From: Calycina herbarum
Taxonomy: Eukaryota > Ascomycota > Leotiomycetes > Helotiales > Pezizellaceae
Direction: 5' to 3'
Length of the DNA stretch: 64,000 bases
Assembly (NCBI GenBank): GCA_001414485.1
Contig: LLEY01000043.1
Location: 248,001-312,000 of the forward strand
The notes below the pieces were generated by a model. The model saw only the letters and a program-made list of their open reading frames with translations, searched no databases and was not told where the DNA came from. The position numbers were made by a program, and so were the translations under genes. Below, piece after piece: positions 25,001 through 35,671 of the stretch (the first letter of the stretch is position 1; each line of letters begins with the position of its first letter).

Positions 25001-27415
25001 TGGTCGACCCCTTACTGTTAGCTTCCAAAGATCCGCCGGTTACTGCGAGCAACGTAAGCAACATTTCCCTTTCTTCCCCTTTTCAAACTCCTATTCCTAA
25101 TACCGGGAGCAAGTTATATCCTTACTCATTTCCCTCTGCTCCTGAATTAACGAGAAAAACATATGCTAATTTGTTGTAGTTGACGTCCACGAGCCCCTAG
25201 CAACTGTGCGGGAAGCTCTTGAATTCTCAGCTCTCCTCCGCCAACCAAGAACTACACCCGAGGATGAGAAAATTCGATATGTGGACACGATCATCGACTT
25301 GCTAGAAATGCATGATATTGAGAATACTCTCATCGGAACTCCTGGTGCTGGTTTATCAGTTGAACAAAGAAAACGTCTTACTATTGGAGTAGAGCTTGTT
25401 TCTAAGCCATCTATTCTCATTTTCCTCGACGAACCCACTTCCGGTCTTGATGGGCAAGCTGCTTTCAACATTGTGCGATTCTTAAGGAAACTCGCAGATG
25501 TCGGCCAGGCAGTGTTAGTCACGGCAAGTAACCCTTTATTTTCTTTTCCCTTTCGAATCCTTGGTTCTCGCGATAGGGGCTGTCGGTTTACGTGGCGGTT
25601 ATTGGTTCTTGATTTCCCATTGTACGAACGTTTTAGAAGAATTCCAGAGTCTAAATGCCGATTGTTCGAAACTACTTCGCACAATATCTTATATTGTACG
25701 AACTGGTTTAGAACAATCAGTAATTCTTCGAGGTAATCTAATACAGGTTTGCACTGACCGCCACGAATGGCTACAAGCACTGGTGTAGAATATGAGGAAA
25801 TTTCAACTAAAACACAAGCTAACGGGTCACAGATTCATCAACCTTCCGCTGTACTCTTCCAACAATTTGACAGTCTCTTACTTCTCGCCAAGGGAGGCAA
25901 GACAGTCTATTTCGGCGATATCGGCGAGAATTCCTCTATCCTCAAAGATTACTTTGCACGAAACGACGCCCCTTGCCCAATAGAAGCCAACCCTGCTGAG
26001 CACATGATTGACGTGGTAACTGGACCGCTCTCTAGAGATAAAGACTGGAACCACGTCTGGCTCAACTCTCCTGAACATGACAATATGACGAAAGAACTGG
26101 ACCAAATTATTACTAAAGCAGCTGCCAAAGAACCAGGGACTAAAGATGATGGCTTTGAATTTGCCATGCCAATGTGGAGGTGGGTGTTCTCCGAGTTCTT
26201 TTTTCCCCTTCCGGGTTGTTTTAGGAGGGTTAAGGCACCGCTTGCTCCTCAGACAGCCCTCTTCTTCCTCTCCTGTTTTCTCTCCATTCTCCTCACAAAG
26301 GGCAATACTGACTCGAGATTGCAGTCAAATCAAAATCGTCACCCAACGAATGAATACCTCAATTTGGCGTAATACAGATTACATCAACAACAAAGCAGCA
26401 TTACACATTGGCTCAGCTCTCTTCAACGGTTTCTCCTTCTGGATGATTGGAAACAGCGTCGCCGATTTACAACTCCGCCTCTTCACGGTCTTCAATTTCA
26501 TTTTCGTCGCCCCCGGTGTCATTGCTCAACTCCAACCTCTCTTTATCGATCGTCGCGACATTTACGAGGCAAGAGAGAAGAAGAGTAAGATGTACAGCTG
26601 GGTCTCCTTCGTCACTGGCCTCATCGTATCCGAACTCCCTTATCTGGCCGTCTGCGCAGTCCTTTATTTCGTATGCTGGTACTACACCGTAGGATTCCCA
26701 GGCGATTCTGACAAAGCTGGAGCTGTGTTCTTCGTTATGCTCATGTAGGTAATGGGGACGCTATTCTCCCGCTTTTTTTTCTCCTGAATCACTCCTAAGT
26801 CATTCCTGAACCCCAGCATTATCCTGTGCCCGAATCCCGAAACATTTTTTGATAGGCAGATACTGACCCCCATCTTCTAGGTATGAATTTATGTACACAG
26901 GCATTGGACAGTTCGTTGCCGCCTACGCACCTAATGCTCTCTTCGCCTCCCTCATCAATCCTCTCCTCATCGGAACCCTCGTCTCGTTCTGTGGAGTCCT
27001 CGTTCCTTACGCAGCTATTACACCCTTTTGGCGATACTGGTTGTATTACCTTAACCCCTTCAACTATCTCATGGGTTCTTTGTTGGTGTTTACTGTCCAC
27101 GACGCGCCTGTAATCTGCAAGATGTCTGAATTTGCCATATTCGACCCTCCTTCTGGACAGACTTGTGTACAGTATCTTGCCGATTATATGCAAGGTATGG
27201 GAGCTCTCTCCAATCTTACGAATCCCGATGCCACTACTGGATGCAAGGTGTGCCAGTACAGAACTGGTGCGGATTATCTTCAGAATGTCAACCTGCTCGA
27301 TTATACTTATGGGTGGAGAGATGCGGGGATCTGTGTTATCTTTGTCGTCAGCAGTTATGCGATGGTTTATCTCCTGATGAAGTTGAGGACCAAGAGGAGT
27401 AAGACTGCTGAGTAG
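22057..27415 (+). CDS. Full-size PDR-type (ABC-G) multidrug ABC transporter
   Basis: Seven exons join in frame to 1,433 residues: 22057-23605, 23811-24416, 24553-25053, 25180-25523, 25833-26179, 26325-26744, 26881-27415. The layout is NBD-TMD-NBD-TMD, as in the PDR/CDR family of plasma-membrane efflux pumps. NBD1 has the fungal degenerate Walker [10 protein letters not shown] (about residue 141), signature VSGGERKRV (about 256) and Walker B variant [13 protein letters not shown]2 has the canonical GSSGAGKTT (about 838), a signature position reading LSVEQRKRL (about 944) and [10 protein letters not shown]. The odd NBD1 residues are normal for this family. Membrane segments lie in exons 1-3 and 6-7. 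Length and NBD1 context fit the group with Botrytis BcatrB and Aspergillus AtrB, pumps for fungicides and plant phenolics, but substrate cannot be read from sequence. ATG 22057 is chosen because the only upstream in-frame start is a TTG. Intron 4 has a GC donor, and introns 2 and 5 are homologous to each other. Confidence 0.93.
24417..24552 (+). repeat. Intron 2 of the ABC transporter, homologous to intron 5
   Basis: 136 bp, GTGAGT donor. It aligns along its whole length with 26180-26324: the start GTGAGTATTCTCCGAGTTCTT, the middle GTTGTTTTATGGGGTTAA, then CAGACAGC, and near the end CAATACTAACTCCGGGATT. The flanking exons are unrelated, so this is not a duplicated gene segment. It resembles an introner-like element pair. 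Confidence 0.7.
26180..26324 (+). repeat. Intron 5 of the ABC transporter, homologous to intron 2
   Basis: 145 bp, GTGGGT donor. The shared blocks read GTGGGTGTTCTCCGAGTTCTT, GTTGTTTTAGGAGGGTTAA, CAGACAGC and CAATACTGACTCGAGATT. Exons on both sides splice in frame only when this stretch is removed. Confidence 0.7.
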
Positions 27416-30263
27416 AGTGCCCAGTGTTTACTTTCTCAGCTCGGTGGTTGATAGGGGACGTTGGGTAATGTTTGTGTGTGTGGTGGAAGGGGTCTAGATT
27501 GACAATAGCGGTACTTTACGATAATGTTTCTTTTGTGTTTTCTTCTCAACTGTATGATAGCGTTCATAGATTTTCTCCTGGGTTTTTTGTATCGGAGTTT
27601 AGGTTTGGGATACAGGTTCCGGTTTAGATAAGATGGGAGAGAAAATCCATTGGTCAATCCATGGTCGTTTAGAGTGGCATATTTCGGGGAACAATTAGAT
27701 TACAGGTAGTATATTACAGCTCTAGAAGCTACAATGAACATATTTTATTATGAACCTTTGGCCAAACCTGACAGCACGCTGATAATTTTGGTCATCAGCT
27801 CTCGCAGTCTTTCAAAGGTCCTCGAGATATCACATGAAATTGTTCCCCGTGTTCCTTCAATACATATTGTGCGTCAGTAAGTCTTTTGAAACCAACTAGG
27901 ACCTTGATGATCGAAGAGCGCCGGATAGACATACAAAAATGACCTGTCGCTCACCCTTTACTCTAAAAGCGTGGTAAATACTTTAGCTTCGTGCCTGACT
28001 GCCTCTTTCATTGTTCCAACTCTCTAGGGTAACTCAAGGTAATCAAACCAACTATCTGGGTTAAACAGCCTGATGCGTTGCTGTCATTTTTCGCTTCTCC
28101 AACCAGGCCGAATCTCAGCTGGAAGACCTGTATCCAAGCACGAGTTTCAGAATGCGATCCAATTTCTAAATCATTGTCGATAAGCCATCTTTCACGACCC
28201 TGCTTCGTGAGTAAGAGGTGGTGAAAGGGGGTCCCATGTCTTAACCTAGCGCTTAAATTTTCGGTCCTCCGACCGGCTCAAATCCTAGTAAAATGGCTTT
28301 TTTCCCCGACAAAGAAAGTAATTGACCATAGGCCTTGTAGTGGTGTGCTAATGGTTAAGTGAATGCGGCCCCCCTTTGCGCTCGCTTAATTTGTCGTTGT
28401 TTATCTACCAACTATTTTCAGGGCATGCGAGCAACCATTTCGGACGATTTCAGTTTAAATACCATGCTGATTGAAATCTACAGCGAATCCCAAAATTTAC
28501 TAGAACCGAGGAGCCGATAGAATTTGAGCACTTCCTGACCCGGCAGTAAGCTTATCTATCACATTCGTGAGAAATCGCTCAGAGATTATTATCTCTCTCT
28601 AATATTACTAAGAGCAGAGGATATCTGTAAAGCCTAATACGGAGAGCTTGATCAAGTTCCGGATTCTAGTGACTGGGAGTTTGCTCGTGTCGGCGGGTTT
28701 GTCCATTTGTTCCAGATGGCCTGTTTGTATCTACACTGCGATTCTGTTGACAAGTTTGGTTTAATTTCATATTCCAGTTCCCAAGAATAGTCCAGACGAC
28801 TCTTTTTGTCCTTTAAGCTTGCTATTTTTCGCGAGGATTTTGATAATTAGTATGGACAAGATGCTCATCGATTTAACTCTTCCTGCTTAGAGTATGCCCT
28901 AAGAATTGAAGCTATTCCCCTTCTGTCACACTCTAACACCCTGCTTCTATATAAACATTTACGGTGCGATCAGTTCATACTTGTTCTCAAAATCAGAACC
29001 CCGGTCGATGGCAGGAACATTGAATTTTCCTCGCCGTTATGAAGTTGTTTCCTTGAGACTCATTTGGTGAGCAGTAGATATTACACTCAGCTTGAGTATA
29101 GTAAGAGACGAGCCAATGCTCGTGGAACACTCCTAGAAGACTCTTTTTGGCCAGTGGTGTTGGTGCAACCATGACTTCCTTCGCTTATTATCTCAACATG
29201 TCAATTCTCTCGGAGGAGACTCAAGAGACTTTCTTCTCATTGAAATATAAAAATTCCAGATTTTACACCTTCTTTGTCTTACTTCCTTCTCCAAAATCCT
29301 TCAGAAAGGTTGAAGCTGGAGTTCCACCCCTTCCAGTTTGAGTTTTCGAACCGACCAGTTACAACAGTTCGATATCACGTCGATTTTCCGACAAAAACGT
29401 CATTCGAACCTAGCAGTTCCAAGCTTTTCTCAGCCTTTCCTGTTTCTTATCTCCTTTCATCCTTCAAAAAAAAAACACGAGATGTTATGATGTCCACCTA
29501 CAAATTCCCAAAGGAACGATCCTTCCATCTCTCATTCGAACCAACCACTCACAACCCTCGCATTTCCCATTACATAAAACAAGACTTTTCTTCCCCTCAC
29601 AAACTTTCACGACTCCAAAACCATCCGATGACGATTTTCAGGGTCCTTGACGCTCGAAAGCATAAGCATATTCTTGGTTTCAACGCTAGTCATATTTTGC
29701 CACTTCGTTGTTGTCTTTTGACTTTTAGGTTGTTGTTTCAAATCTGGCTGATAGTTTCGCAAGGCTTCCTTCTGGAATTCGGTGTTGTATAACTTGCAGA
29801 TGGGGGAAGGATCAAGTACTCGTAGGGAGCGAGGTTCTTGGGTGTTTACATGCAAATGTTTGTCGCTTGTAAGTCTCCTGCATACTGGAGGAAGCCTCGG
29901 GTCTGTTTACTTATTCAGGTTGTTGAATGCGAGGTCATGTGTTGTGACATGTGGGTTTATCTGGCTCTCATTCATTTTTTGGCAAGGAGGGAGTCGTGGA
30001 AATTCACAGAAGTTTCATATTTCCAGAGTGTAGTAGGGACATCTTCAGAGGTCACACTCTTACACTAAGACTAACAACTATTGACCCTCATTCCTCGGGG
30101 CCGAATATCAATTTGATTCGTTATTTTCTTGATAGTTCAAAGATGCATGTATGTTGAAGTATGTATGTTGAAGTTAAGCTTAATCGTTTAAATGTCTCGA
30201 CGATCGCAAGCAACATTGTCTTAACGTGGAGACTATTTCCCGAATAAATGATAATTTTCAATA
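27416..30263. other. Intergenic, no gene supported
   Basis: About 2.8 kb of average composition. A member of a degenerate dispersed repeat lies near 27965-28069 (contains CATTGTTCCAACTCTCTAGG). A frame of about 170 codons at 29274-29792 has no domain and no good start. I see no tRNA and no conserved protein. Confidence 0.5.
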
Positions 30264-30676
30264 ACGTGGTTTATCATCGAGTCGCCCACTAAAAATACAT
30301 ACAAAAAACGTCTGTGCAACCCTAGTAAAAATCTGTAATTCTTAATAAAAATTAATAAAATTAAAAACCTTACTTTATTACTATATATGTAAATAATATT
30401 AGAAATCTTAGATACTAACTAATTATAATAGCTAAGTTATTAAAAAAATAAATAAAATCTATGAATACAGGGGTAATTTTAAGCGAATCGTTAGTTATAG
30501 CTAGTAAGCGTTTAAAATTTTCAATATTACTTATTTATATAGTAATAAAGTAGATTTTTTAATTTTATTAATTTTTATTAAGAATTACAGATTTTTACTA
30601 GGGTTGCACAGACGTTTTTTGTATGTATTTTTAGTGGGCGACTCGATGATATAGGCGACTCGATGATAAACCACGT
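30264..30676. mobile_element. Palindromic MITE with pogo-B-like ends
   Basis: 413 bp flanked by TA (30262-30263 and 30677-30678). The left end ACGTGGTTTATCATCGAGTC is mirrored at the right end. The complementarity continues about 100 bp inward (30264 to about 30366 against about 30555-30676), leaving an AT-rich core of about 190 bp with no coding capacity. The right arm carries an extra tandem copy of GGCGACTCGATGATATA, so it is about 19 bp longer. The first 13 bp (ACGTGGTTTATCA) are identical to the ends of the pogo-like element at 52822-54681, which suggests mobilisation by a related transposase. Confidence 0.85.
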
Positions 30677-30936
30677 TATTTGATTTTTTATTTATATAAG
30701 CACATATTTCACCATGCATATCTATCGTTACAATTTCTACCCAAATCTCAAAAAGCAAAAACACCAAAACTATGTGGGCAAGTATGATCGCATTATGTTC
30801 AAAACGCAGCATTAACACGATCGTCCGTCCTTCCGTTTCCCCCTAGCCAACCATAACCCCCCAAGCACCATTTTAAACAATCCAAAATCCAAAAAAGTAA
30901 ATCTAAATCCACAAAAAAACATTACAGTATATCAAA

Positions 30937-31509
30937 TCATTCCTCATCAGCATCCTCGAGCTCATCGGCAGCATCCTCAGCGGCTTCTTCGGCGGAAATT
31001 TCTCTCTTCTTGGTCTTGGTTCCGCCAGCAGCAGATCCGCCTGGTTTGACAATGATACCAACACCGGATCCGCCTTCGCCTGTACCGAGTTGAACTTCAG
31101 GACCGGTCTTCAAAGCGCCTGTAGCAAAACTCAGCGCTGCATTAAAACCGGCGAGATCACGCTTTGCAACAGGGACGGCAGCACCAACCTCAGCCTCATC
31201 CTCACGGGGCTTCACAGTGCGACCAATACCGGCGCCATTTGCGAGTGCTGGAGCGGCGGACGCGGTGCCGGCTTCTGCTGGAGTGGTTCGGGTGGCAGAC
31301 TCAAGGCCCTTTGCGGCACCCGCACCTGATGCGGTAGCACCACTGAGAGTCTCCATCAATGCTTTCGCCCCTTCTTCTCCGCCTCCGAATGAGATCTCTC
31401 CATCACCGACTACCAACGCTGGGGAGTAGGCGCCGAGGTTGATGTTAAGAGGAAGGGCAACGACGGCCGTGGCGGAAAGGAGAGCAGCGAGGGCGAATGA
31501 GTATTGCAT
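30937..31509 (-). CDS. Small secreted Ala/Gly-rich protein of unknown function
   Basis: 190 residues, no intron needed. The N-terminus MQYSFALAALLSATAVVALP is a clear signal peptide, probably cleaved near residue 18. The mature part is Ala/Gly-rich with a short conserved-looking start (NINLGAYSPALVVGDGEISF) and ends in an acidic Glu/Asp/Ala tail. Two dibasic sites (AKR-DLAGF and KTKKR-EIS) could be cut by Kex2-type proteases and would release the stretch between them as a peptide of about 45 residues. No Cys-rich effector pattern is present. The gene is divergent from the oxygenase gene at 32704, with about 1.2 kb between them. I do not recognise a named family. Coding status is supported by the signal peptide and the consistent composition. 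Confidence 0.75.
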   Translation of the reverse strand: MQYSFALAALLSATAVVALPLNINLGAYSPALVVGDGEISFGGGEEGAKALMETLSGATASGAGAAKGLESATRTTPAEAGTASAAPALANGAGIGRTVKPREDEAEVGAAVPVAKRDLAGFNAALSFATGALKTGPEVQLGTGEGGSGVGIIVKPGGSAAGGTKTKKREISAEEAAEDAADELEDADEE

Positions 31510-32703
31510 CTTGGCGATATGTATGGAGGTGGGGATTGTTTGGTGTTGTTGATTTGATATGTTTTTGTGGATATAGATGATATAGATTTTGATTGGGTAG
31601 AAAAGATTGAAGCTGGCGTGGGTATTTGAGGAGGATTATGTGATTAAAGCTGTGATTGGCTGAAAAATAGGAAGACTTGCTTTCTTGGTATGGGGTAGAG
31701 AAATGAATGTGAGCGCAGCTGGGGAAAAAAGAGGAGAAGCTGGGCGGTTGGCAAAATACTTATAGGGACCCGTTTGAAGGGCGGACCAAGGCCAGACAAG
31801 CATCTCAAGACTTCGGACGACTGGCCGTTGTTGGCATGTTCCAGAGAAAATGGCGACCAAGCAGGGCTCTGAGGGCACTTCCAAGGGCTCCTCCGCATTT
31901 GGGGAATCTCAGCCAAGTTCAGCCAAGAAGAGCGAGCAAATTGAAGATTTGGGGGTTGATGAAACAGCAAACCTATCAAGGTCTATCGGGCCAGACTCTC
32001 ACCGGATGGGATTTACCTTGGCGGTGGTAGGAAGGGGGACTTTTTTCTTCAGAGGGGGGAGTTGGACACAAAGGCCAAGAGGCTCTTGAGGTATAAGTCA
32101 AAGCTTATGAGACAGCTGGGCGGGGTACGAGTCGTTGGATTTTGCTGCTCCCTGAGCCTCCTTCGCTGGGTAAAGGGGAACTGTGACACGTGCCAATGCT
32201 GGGCGCCGGTCTGATGATCGTAGAGTTCTTCTAAAAGCGTTCAGACGAGACGTGTAGCATAACCGCCAAGCGCGATGACAGGAACTAGCGAGTTTTGAAA
32301 AACTTCCAAAATGGTACGTAGAGTTTATCCTGGGGGCGAGACTTGTGTTGTGAGGGGGGAAGGGAGTCATGGTATAGGTGGTGAGGCTCAGTTGCTTGTA
32401 GGGAGTTCCTGTGTAGAGTTGAGAGAGGTAATATAAAAAAGAAACCGCTCCGCAGAGAGGAAACCGCTTGGGGCTTCTTAATTTCCGGAGAATTAGTCGG
32501 TCCGTATTCAGGGGCGCGATACTCAACTCTCATTGGCCCGCCATGCGGCTCTCAGACATTTCTTTGATCACGTGCGTCCACTGCAAGCCATATCTGCGCC
32601 TTATAAAGTGACCCACAACTCCCCCTTATGAAACACCAAACTCTCAGATGCAACGTCAACAGTCGAATCGCACCTCCAACACTACACAGCCAAGCACAAC
32701 ACC
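31510..32703. other. Shared divergent upstream region
   Basis: 1.2 kb between the secreted-protein gene (-) and the oxygenase gene (+). Frames up to 142 codons occur on both strands but none has a recognisable domain. The region probably holds both promoters. Confidence 0.5.
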
Positions 32704-33954
32704 ATGGTCAATCTGTCCCAATTGGGTTACCTCGCGGCCATTATCCCCATTTACGTGCTGATCTGGGTGCCTCTGCAAAATCTGCTTTTCGGTTCTGCAA
32801 CCCCACGACCCTCAGACCCCTCTGCCGCCATTTTCAACAGTTCTTTCATCGCTTCAGATGACCCGGTAGAATGTTCTCCTCATGCTTACAACACGTTTAC
32901 TCTCTCGCATGAACCTCTGATCATCTATGTGGAGGATTTTCTTAGTGAAAAAGAATCAAAGCATCTTCTCCAGATCAGGTAGGGATTTCTCTCTTGTTCT
33001 TGCCATTTCTCAAGCCATGTTCAAAGAGTGGATTAGATGATAACCAAAACGCTTGGTTTGGAAGCTTCTTCTTGTCTTTGACCAGATCTGTCCGAGGGAT
33101 GCGTGGGAAATCTGGAGAGAGGCCTGTTGCCTCATCGAAGCTTCTTTTCTTTTGTGGATTTTGGGATCTTCTGCCCAGCTGCCCAGCGATATCCCCAACT
33201 TCCCCAGATTCTTGTCAAGACATTCCATCTGTACGGTACAGCTGTGGATTCTACCAAGACACCAAGAGATGGAAAAGCAAAGTCAAGCAAATTCCAAGGC
33301 TTTTCTGAAATTGAGGTGTCCCAACTCTCTAACCTGGGGAATTCCCCACCAAATCTCCTTGCCCAAGACTTCCAAGATGCCATCGGCTAACCAAGAGAAA
33401 AATCATCTAGTGAAGACAAATATGCGCCCTCAACAGTCTCAACAGGCGCAGAGACCGCAATCCAAAAGGATATTCGGTTCAGCGAAGTTGCTCTCATCGA
33501 CCGAGATGACACTGTTCGATGCATTGAACAACGTGCTCGTGCTTTCCAAGGCTGGCGACCAGATTTACACATTGAGCGGCTGAGAACGCAACGCTATGGC
33601 GTAGGTGGACATTATAAAAACCATTTCGACTGGAGTGGTGCGAGTCGAGCAGCCGATCGAGTAAGTACATTTATGGTTTACGTGGATGCGAATTGCACTG
33701 GTGGCGGTACCAATTTTCCAAGGGTCGCCATGCCAAGCGTGGAGAAAGGGAGATGGTGCGACTTCTTAGAATGCGAGGAGGGGTCAGATTGGGGAATTAC
33801 CTTTAAACCCATCAAACGGAATGCCATCTTTTGGATGAATCTAGCTCCCGATGGCAGGGGGTACGAGGAGACCATCCATGCGGGATTGCCCATATTGACG
33901 GGAACGAAGGTTGGACTGAATATTTGGAGTTGGGGACCTGCAAGGAGGACGTAA
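32704..33954 (+). CDS. Prolyl 4-hydroxylase-like 2OG-Fe(II) oxygenase
   Basis: Two exons, 32704-32978 and 33411-33954, join in frame (AG|T) to 272 residues. Residues 1-30 contain one hydrophobic segment (LGYLAAIIPIYVLIWVPL), a signal anchor or signal peptide. The catalytic domain starts at about residue 73 (IIYVEDFLSEKESKHLL). The iron ligands H163 and D165 lie in HYKNHFDW, the distal H248 in ETIHAGLP, and K258 (GTKVGLNIW) would bind 2-oxoglutarate. The middle has VSTFMVYVDANCTGGGTNFP, typical of the P4H alpha family. It probably hydroxylates proline in a protein substrate in the secretory pathway, but the substrate is unknown. The 432-bp intron is long for this genome. It is accepted because both flanking exons match the family and neither intron-internal frame does. 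ATG 32704 has good context (ACACCATGG). Confidence 0.87.
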
Positions 33955-35671
33955 TCTGCAAGTCATGGTTGGATTCTGATCACGATCAAGACTTTTGTGG
34001 GTTTCAGGTCAAGTTGAAACCTTTCTACCACCTCTCCTAGATGCCGAAAAACTTAGTAACAACCAAAGATTAGAAAGGGCGCACACCAAAATTGACAGAA
34101 AGTTTGGGTGTAAAGAGATTAGAAAATCAACATTCCATGTCCTTTCTTGGACAACCACTGCCCCTGAAGATGATAGATAGAATTTGGCTAACTGAATACC
34201 TCAATTCAATCAATCTCCGTACTCTTTGGCCCAAGTTACATGTGCGTCTCCTTTTCTTGCGAACCTCTACCCTCTGTAGAACTCGGTCCTGTCAACTCAC
34301 TTCTTCGTTTGCAAAATCGACCTCCCACCCTCGCGTTTCCTTTTTTTAACAACCAAAAACTGTCCACCCATGTGGGAGGGAACCGAGGGGTTCGGTTGGG
34401 GGTGTCTTTTTCGCCATCGCGCTGGCAAGAGGTCGCGCTAGGGAAGGAGCGGTCCAGTCTACTGATGTGAGGTACGAGGTCAAGTCAGGAAGGAACGACC
34501 TAGACATCCGACCATGGTCGCATTTTTTCTCATACCTTCCGATACTATTTTCAATGTTTCCCTTTTACGACTTTCTCTCAACAACACTATTTGCACATCC
34601 AGGCTCAAGCAAATCAAGCTCTCTCTGCAGTTACTCCAAGCACCCTCCATCAAAAATTGCAAGTTCCAGAATCTCGACGGAAAGCATTTCCCGATCATAT
34701 ATCTGCTAGCCATTACTGAGGAGCAGGGAAGTATTTCAATACGAGAGATAGACCATGTAAGTGTTTGTAATTATCACAGAATTGTATCTAACCTATCTGG
34801 AGGTTGCAAAATTTGGCTATGTCGTGGGTTGCGAGAAGGCTACTCAGTTCGCGGTATTAAAACAGCGTTGGATTCTCAGCCGCCAAATTTGAACCCGCCA
34901 CGATGAGCAACAAAACCTTTCTGGTTCTTTTCGATAACACGTCGCGGAATTCATCCTCAAATCTCCTTGTTAGAAGAGTCAAGGTCTATGATATGTATAT
35001 CATGGTTTAGAATTTTCTTACATCAGAACGGCGGGTGATTATGGAGAAAAAGTCAGAACTGAAGACTATCACATCATCGCACATCTCAGAGAACAACACT
35101 TCCCTCGTGAGGCTCGCCAAGTCCCAATAAGGGAGCATCGGCTCAAGACTCCTGCAGGAATAACAAAAAGAATTCTTAGGTTAAATTGGCAAAACTGAAT
35201 GACACTTTATAGCGTATCATCTCAGAAACCTCCTACTACGTCGGGACTTATTTCAGGAGGTTTTTTTCTAGGATAGGGATTGAGGTAGATGGAGTTTGTT
35301 TGTTGAGTGCCTATTGGTGGGGGGAAGTCGTGGTATTTGGTAGTGGTGGGTCTATGGCTGTCATACTGGTGCTTCACTACTTGAAAGTAGCGGCTGATTA
35401 GATATGTGATACTTGAAGTCTTCAGAAGTGAAGTGACCATGGAGCAGGTCATTAAGCGAGTGAATCATGCAGAGACCAAAGATCACCTGGCAAGGTGTTT
35501 GTTCCTCGCGTCTCACCAAATACAAACGCGACGCTCTCAACTCCAAATCACCCTGAATGTGTGGTCAAACACAAAAATCCTTTGTTTCCACATCAACGTC
35601 AAAACCAACCGCACCTCCCGCTTCCTCAGTCTTCATCCCCCACGGAACATACCTACAACCCAAATCCCAAA
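33955..35671. other. Intergenic, no gene supported
   Basis: 1.7 kb. An ATG-initiated frame of 130 codons at 34514-34906 has no recognisable domain, and an opposing frame overlaps it. I see nothing else. Confidence 0.45.

Noticed and set aside
25166..25780. 204-codon frame antisense to the ABC transporter
   Set aside because: It is the complement of a strongly conserved nucleotide-binding domain plus an intron.
28330..28400. tRNA-like stretch (GTGGTGTGCTAATGGTTAAG)
   Set aside because: Resembles a D-arm only. No anticodon stem, T-arm or acceptor pairing could be found.
29274..29792. Open frame of 172 codons, + strand
   Set aside because: No recognisable domain, poor start, Ser/Phe/His-rich composition like chance translation, and a competing antisense frame.
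33053..33583. 176-codon frame overlapping the oxygenase intron
   Set aside because: It runs from the intron into exon 2 in a different frame and shows no domain, while the oxygenase frame has catalytic residues.
34514..34906. 130-codon ATG frame, + strand
   Set aside because: No recognisable family. Composition gives no support for coding.
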